NCBI RefSeq assembly: GCF_944390845.1
Contig: NZ_CALXRM010000001.1
Span: forward strand, 62,001 to 126,000
Direction: 5' to 3'
Length of the DNA: 64,000 bases
DNA from: an uncultured Brachyspira sp.
GTDB lineage: Bacteria; Spirochaetota; Brachyspiria; Brachyspirales; Brachyspiraceae
The translations under genes and the position numbers were made by a program. This document shows positions 9,391-17,533 of the stretch, in pieces. Positions within the stretch are counted from its first letter, which is position 1. Each line of letters begins with the position of its first letter. The notes beneath the pieces were generated by a model. It saw only the letters and a program-made list of their open reading frames with translations. It did not search any database and was not told the origin of the DNA.

Positions 9391-10068
9391 TTAATCTAAA
9401 ATAAAATTTATAATTTCATCTTGAGGACTTTCAGATAATTCAAATATCTTACATCTAACTCCTAAATCCGATATTTTTTTCTCTACTTCTATTTTATTCT
9501 GTAACTCATTACCATGAGTTCCTATAGCAAAACATTTGATATTTTCATTTTCTAGTGAAAAATTAACCATATTAATTATTCCACGTTCTATATTTTTTCT
9601 TACCATAATTTTTTTTATATTATCAAATAAATAAAATATATTATCTGTAGTATTATAATATCTACAGTCAAAAATATAACATCTCATAGAATGAGGTATC
9701 TTTCTAGCTGTACCAATAGTTTGTTTTTTTCTAGAATTATTACTTCCAGGTGTATTTATGAAATAATATGGTTTCTTTTTATCATTACCTATTTTTTTTG
9801 ATTTTATAATTTCATAAATAAAGGTTTCATCTGTACCTAATTTCCGTCTATCTTTTATACGAAAAACTCTTCTAAAAAAAGTTTTTACTTTGCCTTCTTT
9901 TTTTGGTAAATCTTCAAACTTTAAACCTAATAATATTTTTATAAATGTATCTTTTCCAGCCCTACTTTCACCAAAAACTAAAACCGTCCTATCTTTAAAT
10001 AATCCATGCTTAAGACGTTCGCATATTTCACCAATCTTTGTCTTAAAATCTTGTAATTTATTAAACAT
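9391..10068 (-). CDS. P-loop GTPase-like protein, first gene of an unrecognised three-gene module
   Basis: About 225 residues. After an N-terminal helix comes a P-loop, GESRAGKD (33-40, then T41), resembling TRAFAC-type GTPases but with Asp where Ser/Thr is usual before the Thr. The G3 motif reads INTPG instead of DTPG. A likely G4 position reads GTHGNE instead of T/NKxD. The fold is therefore GTPase-like while all three motifs deviate, so nucleotide specificity and hydrolysis are uncertain. A basic stretch (KVKTFFRRVFRIKDRRK) lies in the switch I region. I choose ATG 10066-10068 because AAAGGTG sits just upstream; a TTG at 10116 would extend it 16 residues but lies at the predicted transcription start. 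It heads a tightly spaced operon (gaps 13 and 9 bases). Confidence 0.7.
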   Translation of the reverse strand: MFNKLQDFKTKIGEICERLKHGLFKDRTVLVFGESRAGKDTFIKILLGLKFEDLPKKEGKVKTFFRRVFRIKDRRKLGTDETFIYEIIKSKKIGNDKKKPYYFINTPGSNNSRKKQTIGTARKIPHSMRCYIFDCRYYNTTDNIFYLFDNIKKIMVRKNIERGIINMVNFSLENENIKCFAIGTHGNELQNKIEVEKKISDLGVRCKIFELSESPQDEIINFILD

Positions 10069-10107
10069 AAATACACCTTTATTATTTAAATTAACAATAC
10101 TCAATAT

Positions 10108-10136
10108 ATTATACAAAAAAAAAAAAAAAAAATCAA
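10108..10136 (-). promoter_or_regulatory. Promoter with homopolymeric 17-nt spacer, candidate phase-variable switch
   Basis: On the minus strand: TTGATT (-35, 10136-10131), a spacer of T16 plus G (10130-10114), and TATAAT (-10, 10113-10108). The plus strand shows A18 at 10115-10132. The spacer is exactly 17 nt, the sigma-70 optimum, so gain or loss of bases in the tract would weaken the promoter. The start site would fall near 10101, leaving a leader of about 33 nt with AAAGGTG before ATG 10068. Confidence 0.65.
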
Positions 10137-10194
10137 GTATTTTAACAAAGATAATATGTTTTTATACATTAAAAAATATTTTTTTATAATTTTT

Positions 10195-10545
10195 CTTACA
10201 TTCCCCGCCCTTTAAAATTTACTGCTTAAATTTGAACATAAAATCTCTTATTCTTTGAAGCTATAAAAGAAAAAGCATGCCCGCCCAAGCGATTTTTAAA
10301 TTTAGAATTTTTACTAGAAAATCAAATTAAAAACTTTATTCACCGCACGCAGAATGAAGCTAAAAAACAAAGCTTATTTAGAATTCAAAATTCATAAAAT
10401 ATAATATCCTATTTACCGTGCGTTAAGGAGATTATAAATTTAATAAAAACTAGGGTGGGGTTGCTTTTTCTAATTCAGCAATAAGAATAATTAAATTAAA
10501 AATACAGAATAAAATAGTAGACTTAACAGGGTGGGCATGTAAATA
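10195..10545. repeat. Second type of GC-blocked intergenic repeat-like sequence
   Basis: This AT-rich spacer is punctuated by short GC blocks: CCCCGCCC at 10203-10210, GCATGCCCGCCC at 10275-10286, CCGCACGC near 10342, CCGTGCG near 10415, GGGTGGGGTTGC near 10454 and GGGTGGGCATG at 10529-10539. The last is close to the reverse complement of the block at 10277-10286, giving an imperfect inverted pair about 250 bases apart. It differs from the repeat family at 7839-8108. I see no gene here. Confidence 0.4.
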
Positions 10546-10560
10546 AATTCTAAATATAAA

Positions 10561-10600
10561 TAAAAAAGGCTTTATAATATATTGCTATACTATAAAGCCA
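10561..10600 (-). terminator. Intrinsic terminator of the enoate-reductase-like gene
   Basis: On the minus strand GGCTTTATA (10599-10591) pairs with TATAAAGCC (10576-10568) and is followed by TTTTTTA. It lies 31 bases past the stop codon at 10631. Confidence 0.75.
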
Positions 10601-10630
10601 TGGAAAATTATGAATCTATATGTTTAACTA

Positions 10631-12577
10631 TTATATGTCTAAAGCAGCATGATAGCCCCAATAAACAGCATTTGTTATTGTTGCTACTTTTGCAGCATCT
10701 CCTATTACTCTTACAAATGGAGCAGTATCTCTTAATTTTTCAACAGTATCAGTGCAAGATCTTTGTCCTAATGCACATATAACTGTAGTTCCTTCAACTA
10801 ATACTTCTTTATTGTCTTTATCAACACATAATATTCCGTCTTTTCTTACTTCTATACCTTTATATCCAGTATGAACAGTAACATATTTATCAACTTCTTT
10901 TAAAAGTAAAGGTCTATGTCTTACATTAGCATCAGGAGCAAGTTCATCTCTCATTTCTACAAGATGTACTTTTTTACCTTCCATTCCTAAATGTATAGCA
11001 CATTCACAGCCTGCCAATCCTCCACCAAATACAACTACATTATCAGTTACTTTATCTTTTTCTTTGTAGTAGTTATTTACTATTACAACATTATCACCAT
11101 CTAAACCTTTTATAGGAGGAACTAAAGGAGTTGAACCTACTGCAATTATTAATGCATAAGGATTTTCTTTTTCCACTAATTCTTTTGTTACTTCTGTATT
11201 TGTACGAATTTCAACGCCAGCTTTTTTAGCAAGCAATGCATAAGTATTAGATAAATCATACATTTCTTTTTTGAAAGGTATTGCCTGCTCACTTTTTAAT
11301 ATACCTCCCACTTCTGATTCTTTCTCACATAATATAACTTTATGTCCTCTTCTAGCAGCAGTATAAGCAGCATATAAACCTCCAGGGCCTGCACCTGCAA
11401 CTAAAACTTTTTTACTTTCTCTTGCAGGCATAACTTCAATTCTGTCAAGTTCTCTTCCTATTAAAGGATTAACTGTACATCTTCTAGTAGCAGTAGCAGC
11501 ACGTTCAGCCATACAAGTAAAGCATCTTAAACAATGCACTATTTCTTCATCTCTATTTTCCATTACCTTTCTAGGCAATTGATGATCAGCAAGTAAAGCA
11601 CGTGCCATATAAACAATATCTGCCTTTCCTGAGGCAATAATATCGTCCATTTGTTCTGGGCTATTTAAAGCCCCTATAGTTGATACTGGTACAGAAACAT
11701 GTTTTTTTATAGCCTCTGCTAAATATACATTACATCCATGCTCTTTAAATATAGAAGGGTGAGTGTCTCCGAAACCTCTTTGATAAGTACCAGCAGAAAC
11801 ATGAAGCAAATCAACATAAGGAGATATCTGTTTAGCTATTTCTATTCCTTCATCTAAATCATAACCTCCATCAAATAATTCAGAACCGCTGAATCTAAAC
11901 TCTATTGGAAATCTTTCTCCAACAGCTTTACGTACAGATGTTAATACCTCTATTGCTAAACGGCATCTATTCTCTAAACTTCCGCCGTATTCATCTTTTC
12001 TTTTATTAAAATAAGGAGAGAAAAATTGATTTAACAACCAACCATGACCTCCATGTATTAAAAGCATTTCAAAACCAGCTCTTTTAGCAAGTGCTGCAAC
12101 ATTTCCGTAAGCATCAACAATATCTTTTATCATTTCTTTTGTTAATGATTTTACTTCTACACCATCAGGACGTACTGTATCAGAAGGCCCCCATTGAGCC
12201 ATGCTTTGTTTTTTACTTTTATCTGTCATATATGTACCTGCATACATACCAGAATGTGATAATTCCAAGCTAGCTATTGAACCATGTCTTCTTATAGCAT
12301 CTGCAGTATAAGTAGCTGCGGCAAGAGAGTTTAATATTTTTGTATCCAAATGATAAGCATGAGAACCGTCTGTCTCAGGATGCACCATACATTCACTTAC
12401 TGTAACAGCACCTGCACCGCCTCTTGCTCTTAATTCATAGAATGCAGTTGATTTTGGTCCTATACAGCCATCATTAGTTATATCAGTTCCGCCCATTGGA
12501 GCTGAAAACATTCTATTTTGAAATGTAACGCCTGCTATTGTTATAGGCTTACATAGATTAGGATATTTATGTTTCAT
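10631..12577 (-). CDS. Old-Yellow-Enzyme family FMN/Fe-S/FAD oxidoreductase (2,4-dienoyl-CoA/enoate reductase type)
   Basis: 648 residues in the FadH/enoate reductase/BaiCD-BaiH architecture. These enzymes reduce activated C=C bonds, passing electrons from NAD(P)H through FAD and a 4Fe-4S cluster to FMN. The N-terminal TIM barrel (about 1-335) has the family signature HGGHGWLLNQFFSPYFN followed by R-x-D-E-Y-G-G-S. A cysteine cluster CLRCFTC, then C eleven residues later (about 346-365), binds the cluster; the spacing is x2-x2-x11 rather than the x2-x3-x11 of E. coli FadH. The FAD site GAGPGG is near 392 and a second dinucleotide site GGGLAG near 515. The substrate is unknown. GGAG precedes the ATG. 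It lies 471 bases downstream of the transporter pseudogene on the same strand, with a repeat element between. Confidence 0.9.
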   Translation of the reverse strand: MKHKYPNLCKPITIAGVTFQNRMFSAPMGGTDITNDGCIGPKSTAFYELRARGGAGAVTVSECMVHPETDGSHAYHLDTKILNSLAAATYTADAIRRHGSIASLELSHSGMYAGTYMTDKSKKQSMAQWGPSDTVRPDGVEVKSLTKEMIKDIVDAYGNVAALAKRAGFEMLLIHGGHGWLLNQFFSPYFNKRKDEYGGSLENRCRLAIEVLTSVRKAVGERFPIEFRFSGSELFDGGYDLDEGIEIAKQISPYVDLLHVSAGTYQRGFGDTHPSIFKEHGCNVYLAEAIKKHVSVPVSTIGALNSPEQMDDIIASGKADIVYMARALLADHQLPRKVMENRDEEIVHCLRCFTCMAERAATATRRCTVNPLIGRELDRIEVMPARESKKVLVAGAGPGGLYAAYTAARRGHKVILCEKESEVGGILKSEQAIPFKKEMYDLSNTYALLAKKAGVEIRTNTEVTKELVEKENPYALIIAVGSTPLVPPIKGLDGDNVVIVNNYYKEKDKVTDNVVVFGGGLAGCECAIHLGMEGKKVHLVEMRDELAPDANVRHRPLLLKEVDKYVTVHTGYKGIEVRKDGILCVDKDNKEVLVEGTTVICALGQRSCTDTVEKLRDTAPFVRVIGDAAKVATITNAVYWGYHAALDI

Positions 12578-12683
12578 ATTGTACTCCTTTATTTATTTTT
12601 TATTATTATCAATTTTTTAGGTACATACATTCATTATGTGTATTTTTTCAAATCTATGCTATGTAATAAATAATAATGTAATG

Positions 12684-13045
12684 TATACTAAAAATTTTTA
12701 AGTTTATCATTTTTTATTGTTCTTTTTCCCGCCGCGTACGCTCTGCGGACTTCGTCAAAGAACCAAAAAGTGCAATTATAAAATTAATATCAAATCATAA
12801 TAATCATGTTTTTCATATAAGATAAATTACTAAATTTAAGCTAAAATATAGCCTTTCGCGAAGCGTATCCGAGTCTATTGAAAATATAAGCTTCTTTATA
12901 GCAATACCATCCTAAAGGACTTCCTATGGTCGCAGTACTTCATTCGTCCAAAAGAAGTATGGTGCCTAAGCATGCAGAGCTGTAAGCAAAGCTCCGCAAT
13001 TTTTTAAAACTAATTTTTTAGAAAATATATTTTACTTTAATATAT
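12684..13045 (-). repeat. GC-rich intergenic repeat (copy C), inverted relative to copy B
   Basis: Begins TATACTAAAAATTTTTAAG and contains the palindromic block GTTCTTTTTCCCGCC ... GCGGACTTCGTCAAAGAAC, then CCTTTCGCGAAGCGTATCCGAG (split here by eye) and a GGACTTCCTATGGTCG region, matching copy D at 19268-19599 read in reverse. The far end is degenerate (TTTTTAGAAAATATATTTT). It sits between the transporter pseudogene and the reductase gene and so may have separated a former operon. Apart from the element, the 12578-13048 spacer holds nothing I can name. Confidence 0.75.
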
Positions 13046-13048
13046 TAA

Positions 13049-14296
13049 TTAAGAATTAGCTTTCTTTTCTCTTTTGTCTAAAATAGAATAAATTATTGTT
13101 AATACTATTCCAAAAATATTTAAAGCACATGCCACTAAAAATGCATTCTGATAACTTCCGTATTGACGGTACATACTTCCCATAACAGTAGGGCCGAAAT
13201 ATCCAGCTATAGCAACACCAATAAACATTATTCCATAATTAACACTGTTATTTAATGTTCCAAATTTTGAAGCTGTAAATCCTGGAAAAACTCCCATAAA
13301 AGAACCGAAACAAAGTCCTACTATAGATATGCCAATATAGAAGATAACATTAGTTCCTTCTCCTGATTTATAAAGACATAATAATCCTATTGCACCAAGA
13401 ACACATGAAAAAGCTAATGTTAATATTCTTCCTATTTTATCTGAAGAATAACCTGCTACAATTCTTCCAAATACATTAAATAATGCTAGAACTGAAACTG
13501 CGGTACTTGCAGCAATAGCACTCATACCAACTAAATTTCTTGCAACTGCTGAAGCTTGAGAAGTAATCATCATTCCTGTAAAAGCTCCGCAAGTAAAAAG
13601 AAGTATCATTACATAGAAATGCTGGAGTTTTAAGCATTCCTTTCCAATCTTTATTAATAGTGACCGAATTTGAATTCTTCTTTTCTGGAGGAGTCCAACC
13701 ATCTGGTATAAAGTTTGGAGGACATTTTTCTATAGTGAAAGAACAAAATGCAAGTATAATACAAAAAACTACACCAACAATTTTAAATGCTGTAGGGGCA
13801 TCAAATTTATTAACAATCATTGTAACTATAGGAGGAAGTGCTACAGAACCAAAACCATATACTGCAGTTATAATACCTCCTACCAATCCGCTTTTATCTG
13901 GAAAAAATTTTATACAGCTGCTTATTGCTGTACCATAAGCCATGCCTAATCCAAGTCCTCCTATTAAAGCATAAGATACAATTAAAAATCCAACACTTGT
14001 AGCAAATCCTGAAAGAAGCATTCCAAGTCCCCACATCATACCGCCTACAAATAAAACTTTTTTAGGTCCGAATTTATCATTAACCCAGCCTCCGCTTATC
14101 ATTGTTATAGGGCCAACACTATTAGCTATTGTATATACTATAGCTAAATCTGCTGAAGTTAATGTTTTTCCTAATATTCCAGACAAATATTCAGCCATAG
14201 GTGCAGCAAATACACTCCAAGTATAAATTGAACCTAAACATAAATTGGCTAAACATACTACAAAAAGTATAAACCATCTCTTTTTGTATAATTCAT
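13049..14296 (-). pseudogene. Frameshifted OFA-family (oxalate/formate antiporter-like) MFS transporter
   Basis: Read across two frames this is a 12-helix major facilitator of the OFA type, with WFILF ... NLCLGSIYTWSVF at the start and GGWVNDKFGPKK in the 2-3 loop. The first frame runs correctly to MLKTPAF, then fails; YVMILLFTCGAF continues in the next frame. One extra base at about 13616 explains this. There is a second problem at the start: GGGAG (14303-14307) is ideally spaced for ATG 14294-14296, but that ATG is one base out of frame through the A5 run at 14281-14285; restoring A6 gives MNYTKKRWFILF, the usual family start. Otherwise only a GTG at 14309 without a ribosome site is in frame. 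Likely a decaying or switchable importer for the reductase's substrate. Confidence 0.75.
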
Positions 14297-14327
14297 AATA
14301 TACTCCCACGATTTATTATTATATGTA

Positions 14328-14344
14328 AACATTTATAAAATGTT
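14328..14344. promoter_or_regulatory. Palindrome AACATTT-ATA-AAATGTT, candidate PadR operator
   Basis: A 17-base palindrome with perfect 7-base arms, about 32 bases before the transporter ATG and between the transporter and the divergent padR gene. PadR regulators bind ACAT/ATGT inverted repeats. A looser ACATA ... TATGT pair lies nearer padR (about 14427-14446), so both genes could be controlled. Confidence 0.5.
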
Positions 14345-14526
14345 ATATTCTTATCCTTTATTTAAAGGTTAAACAGTTTTCATGTATACAAATAATAACA
14401 TATAGATATAAACGTGTCAATATATACATATTAGTTTTTATATGTTTTACACTATAGATTTTATATATTAATAATGATATAATGCTAAAATATAAACATA
14501 TAGAACAAATAATTGGAGCGATTTTT

Positions 14527-15066
14527 ATGGGAGTGTTAAAATATGCCATTTTAGGACTTTTAAATCAAAAAAGTATGACAGGATATGACATAACAAAAGA
14601 ATTTGAAGAAACATTATGCGAATTTTGGAGTGCGAAACATAGTCAAATATATCCGGAATTAAAATCACTCAATGAACAAGGTATGGTAGAATATAAAATA
14701 GAAATATCCGGAACTGTTTTAGAAAAAAAATTATATTCTATTACTGAACTTGGAAAAAAAGATTTTATGAAGTGGCTTGAGTCAGAAATAGAGATTCCTC
14801 CTACATTTAAAGATGAATTTAGGCTGCAGTTATTTTTCTCAGATTGTTTATCAGAAGAAATGAGAATAAATCTTATAACTAATCATTTAAATCAGCATAA
14901 AGAAAGACTAGAGCATTTAAAAAATAATCAAAAAAAATTTTCATCTGTTATTCCTGAAAAAAACACAAATAGTTTCAGCGATTATTTAGTATTAATGGGA
15001 GCTATTATGCGTGAAGAAAATACTTGTAAATGGCTTGAAAAATGTTTAGAATTATGCAGTAAATAA
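14527..15066 (+). CDS. PadR-family transcriptional repressor
   Basis: 179 residues. The N-terminal winged helix has the PadR hallmarks: LKYAILGLL near the start, MTGYDI, then a recognition-helix region SQIYPELKSLNEQGMV and a beta wing ending K-K-L-Y-S-I-T-x-x-G. The C-terminal half is the helical dimerisation domain (Vir_act_alpha_C type). PadR proteins are usually ligand-released repressors of phenolic acid or xenobiotic genes. I start at ATG 14527 because TTGGAGC lies 7-13 bases upstream; an ATG at 14482 overlaps the -10 sequence TATAAT (14478-14483) and is unlikely. Divergence from the transporter and reductase suggests it senses the reductase's substrate. Confidence 0.88.
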   Translation: MGVLKYAILGLLNQKSMTGYDITKEFEETLCEFWSAKHSQIYPELKSLNEQGMVEYKIEISGTVLEKKLYSITELGKKDFMKWLESEIEIPPTFKDEFRLQLFFSDCLSEEMRINLITNHLNQHKERLEHLKNNQKKFSSVIPEKNTNSFSDYLVLMGAIMREENTCKWLEKCLELCSK

Positions 15067-15211
15067 ATATTGTTCTAAATATTTAATTAATAAAAAGTAT
15101 AATAAAAAACTAAAAAATATAAAGTTCATATAATAGTGACTTATTATTTCTTATATAAGAACATATAAAGTTAGTTATTTTTTAAACTATGTTTATTATA
15201 GAATAAATATA

Positions 15212-15240
15212 TTGAAAAACAAATAAAAATATACTATACT
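15212..15240 (+). promoter_or_regulatory. Promoter of the HPr gene
   Basis: TTGAAA (15212-15217), a 17-base spacer, and TATACT (15235-15240), giving a start near 15247 and a leader of about 25 bases before the ATG at 15272. GGAT lies upstream of the start codon. Confidence 0.65.
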
Positions 15241-15271
15241 TAATATATAAAATAAATTCTCAGGATATCTA

Positions 15272-15583
15272 ATGACTTTAACAAATGTAGTTACAATCAA
15301 AAGCAAAAACGGTATGCATCTTAGACCTGCAGGCGTTTTATCACAAATTTCAAGCAAAACTGACTATGCCAATATAGGAATATTTCTATTATATAACGGC
15401 GTTAGAGCAGATGCTAAAAGTGTATTCAATATTATGGGACTTGGAGCATTTCAAGGTGCAAATCTTATACTAGAAATTGAATATGAAGATGGTATGGAAG
15501 AAATAGCAAAAGAAGCTGAAAAAGAATTAGTAGAATTCTTTGAAGAAGGCTATATACATGCTGAAGTTCCAGAGGAAGATTAA
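15272..15583 (+). CDS. HPr-like phosphocarrier protein
   Basis: 103 residues of the HPr family, which carry phosphate from enzyme I to sugar-specific EII proteins or act in regulation. The phosphorylatable histidine is His16 in GMHLRPA (canonical GLHARPA), with Arg18 in the expected place. ADAKSVFNIM carries Ser50, equivalent to the regulatory Ser46 of Gram-positive HPr. An acidic C-terminal tail makes it about 15 residues longer than typical HPr. No enzyme I or EII gene lies nearby, so it could be the general HPr or a regulatory paralogue. It shares GGATATCTAATG around its start with the next gene, 44 bases downstream. Confidence 0.88.
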   Translation: MTLTNVVTIKSKNGMHLRPAGVLSQISSKTDYANIGIFLLYNGVRADAKSVFNIMGLGAFQGANLILEIEYEDGMEEIAKEAEKELVEFFEEGYIHAEVPEED

Positions 15584-15627
15584 AAACTATAAATTTATAT
15601 AAAGATAAATACTAAAAAGGATATCTA

Positions 15628-17010
15628 ATGATTAGTTATTTTGTAATAGCTATGTTGGCGATATCAATTATTGTTGTAATGGTTTTGACTATTAAATTTA
15701 AAGTGCATCCATTTATAGCAATGTTGTTAGTTGCCATATTTTTAGCATTTACCCTGCATGTTCCCTCGAGTAAGGGCAGTAATTATATAACAGAAATATC
15801 AGCATTAATAGGTAAAGGTTTCGGTAACGCATTAGCAAATGTTGGTATATTGATAGTACTAGGAAGTATCATTGGTAATATATTAGAAATGTCTGGTGCC
15901 GCCTTAAAATTAGGTGAGATAGTACTAAAAATAGTTGGAAAATCTCACCCTGCTTTAGCTATGAATATATTAGGATTCATAGTTTCAATACCTGTCTTTT
16001 GTGATTCTGGTTATTTAATATTAACACCTCTAAGAAAAGCTGTAGCTAAAAAAAGCGGAGCATCTCCTGTAGCATTATCAGTTGCATTGTCTACTGGACT
16101 TTATGCCTCTCATGCTTTGATTCCTCCAACTCCTGGGCCGGCTGCAGTTGTAAATCTATTCGGACTTGAAGCTCATTTATTAACTATAATTATAGTTGGT
16201 TTAATAGTAGCTATACCAACATCATTAGTTGGGGCAATATATGGTATATTTATATCAAAATATATAAAAAAGCCAAAGTATCCAGATAAATCACCTACTT
16301 ATGAAACTTTAATTAGCGATATAGGCGAACTTCCTTCTGCTTGGAAGGCATTAGCCCCTATAATTGTACCTATATTATTAATGGCTATAGGAAGTATAGT
16401 AAGATTCGATTCATTACATTTAGGTGAAGGTTTCATAGTTAATGTATTAATTTTCTTAGGTGAACCTACTATGGCATTATTTATAGGCTTTTTATTCTCA
16501 CTTCTATTAACTCATAGATTTAACAGAGAAGAAATAGCGATGTGGATAGGCGATGGTATAAGATCTTCAGGAAGCATATTAGCTATAGTTGGAGCCAGCG
16601 GTGCTTTTGCGGAAGTTTTGAAATCTACTGAACTTGCAAAAATCATACCTGAACTAGGTCATATATTTGCTTCAGTTAATTTAGGTTTAATATTACCTTT
16701 TATAATGGCATCTGCTTTAAAAATAATGTTAGGTTCTTCTACAATAGCAGTCGTTACAGTTGCTAGTTTATTTGCTCCTTTGCTTGATACTTTAGGATTT
16801 GTAACTCCTATATCTCAAATATTAGTATTAATGTCAATAGGTGCCGGATCTATGATAGCTTCACATGCTAATGATAGTTATTTCTGGATTGTTGTTGAAT
16901 TATCCGGATTAAAAATCAATGATGCATATAAAGCAAGAACTTTAGCAACATTTGTACAAGGAATTACAGCATTAATTATAATAATGATACTTGCTTTCTT
17001 ACTAAGATAG
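15628..17010 (+). CDS. GntP-family gluconate/organic acid:H+ symporter
   Basis: A 460-residue inner-membrane permease with about 12-14 hydrophobic segments throughout. Family features include the early FKVHPFIAMLLVAIFLAF segment, an internal GSIIGNILEMSGAA re-entrant region, PVFCDSGYLIL, the ALIPPTPGPAA motif, and SIGAGSMIASHANDSYFW near the C-terminus. GntP proteins import gluconate or related sugar acids, but the substrate cannot be read from the sequence and no gluconate kinase is nearby. GGAT precedes the ATG. It is probably expressed with the HPr-like gene. The dUTPase gene follows after about 50 bases without an obvious terminator. Confidence 0.9.
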   Translation: MISYFVIAMLAISIIVVMVLTIKFKVHPFIAMLLVAIFLAFTLHVPSSKGSNYITEISALIGKGFGNALANVGILIVLGSIIGNILEMSGAALKLGEIVLKIVGKSHPALAMNILGFIVSIPVFCDSGYLILTPLRKAVAKKSGASPVALSVALSTGLYASHALIPPTPGPAAVVNLFGLEAHLLTIIIVGLIVAIPTSLVGAIYGIFISKYIKKPKYPDKSPTYETLISDIGELPSAWKALAPIIVPILLMAIGSIVRFDSLHLGEGFIVNVLIFLGEPTMALFIGFLFSLLLTHRFNREEIAMWIGDGIRSSGSILAIVGASGAFAEVLKSTELAKIIPELGHIFASVNLGLILPFIMASALKIMLGSSTIAVVTVASLFAPLLDTLGFVTPISQILVLMSIGAGSMIASHANDSYFWIVVELSGLKINDAYKARTLATFVQGITALIIIMILAFLLR

Positions 17011-17061
17011 TAATATAATCCTTTTCAATCTACAAAATGATACAAATAATTGGAGAAAATG

Positions 17062-17496
17062 ATGCTTAAAATAAAAATTATAAATAAATCAAATAATCCA
17101 TTACCAAAATATCAAACCCCAGGCTCTTCTGGTCTAGATTTGCATGCTAATTTAGATGCACCAATTACATTAAATAAAAATGATATTGTATTAGTACCTA
17201 CAGGTCTTTTTATTGAGATTCCAGAAGGTTATGAAGCACAGATTAGAAGCAGAAGTTCATTAGCTTTAAAAAATGGTATATTTTGCTTAAACTCTCCCGC
17301 TACCATAGACAGTGATTACAGAGGAGAATTAAAAATTATATTAGCTTCTTTAACAGATAAACCTTTTACTATAAATAATGGTGATAGAATAGCTCAAATG
17401 GTATTTGCTAAAGTAGAAAAAATAGATTTTGAAGAAGTAGATTCTATTTCTAATACGCAAAGAGGGGAGGGCGGATTTGGAAGTACAAATAAATAA
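17062..17496 (+). CDS. dut: dUTP diphosphatase (trimeric dUTPase)
   Basis: Hydrolyses dUTP to dUMP and pyrophosphate, keeping uracil out of DNA and feeding dTMP synthesis. 144 residues, normal for the trimeric family. All five motifs are present in order: PGSSGLDL (1), RSRSSLA (2), CLNSPATIDSDYRGEL (3, with the catalytic Asp in the DSDYRGE region), NGDRIAQMVF (4) and RGEGGFGST (5). Two ATGs and an upstream TTG compete; GGAG at 17052-17055 is best spaced for ATG 17062. Confidence 0.95.
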   Translation: MLKIKIINKSNNPLPKYQTPGSSGLDLHANLDAPITLNKNDIVLVPTGLFIEIPEGYEAQIRSRSSLALKNGIFCLNSPATIDSDYRGELKIILASLTDKPFTINNGDRIAQMVFAKVEKIDFEEVDSISNTQRGEGGFGSTNK

Positions 17497-17499
17497 CTA

Positions 17500-17527
17500 T
17501 TGATAAATTATATTTTTTATATATAAT
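17500..17527 (+). promoter_or_regulatory. Promoter placed for a leaderless lipoprotein mRNA
   Basis: TTGATA (17500-17505), a 16-base spacer and TATAAT (17522-17527). The ATG of the following gene lies 6 bases later, at the expected transcription start, and no Shine-Dalgarno sequence is present. Confidence 0.6.
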
Positions 17528-17533
17528 ATACTT

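Noticed and set aside
10066-10116. TTG at 10116 as the start of the GTPase-like protein
   Set aside because: It lies at the promoter's -10/start region; the ATG at 10068 has a well-placed AAAGGTG.
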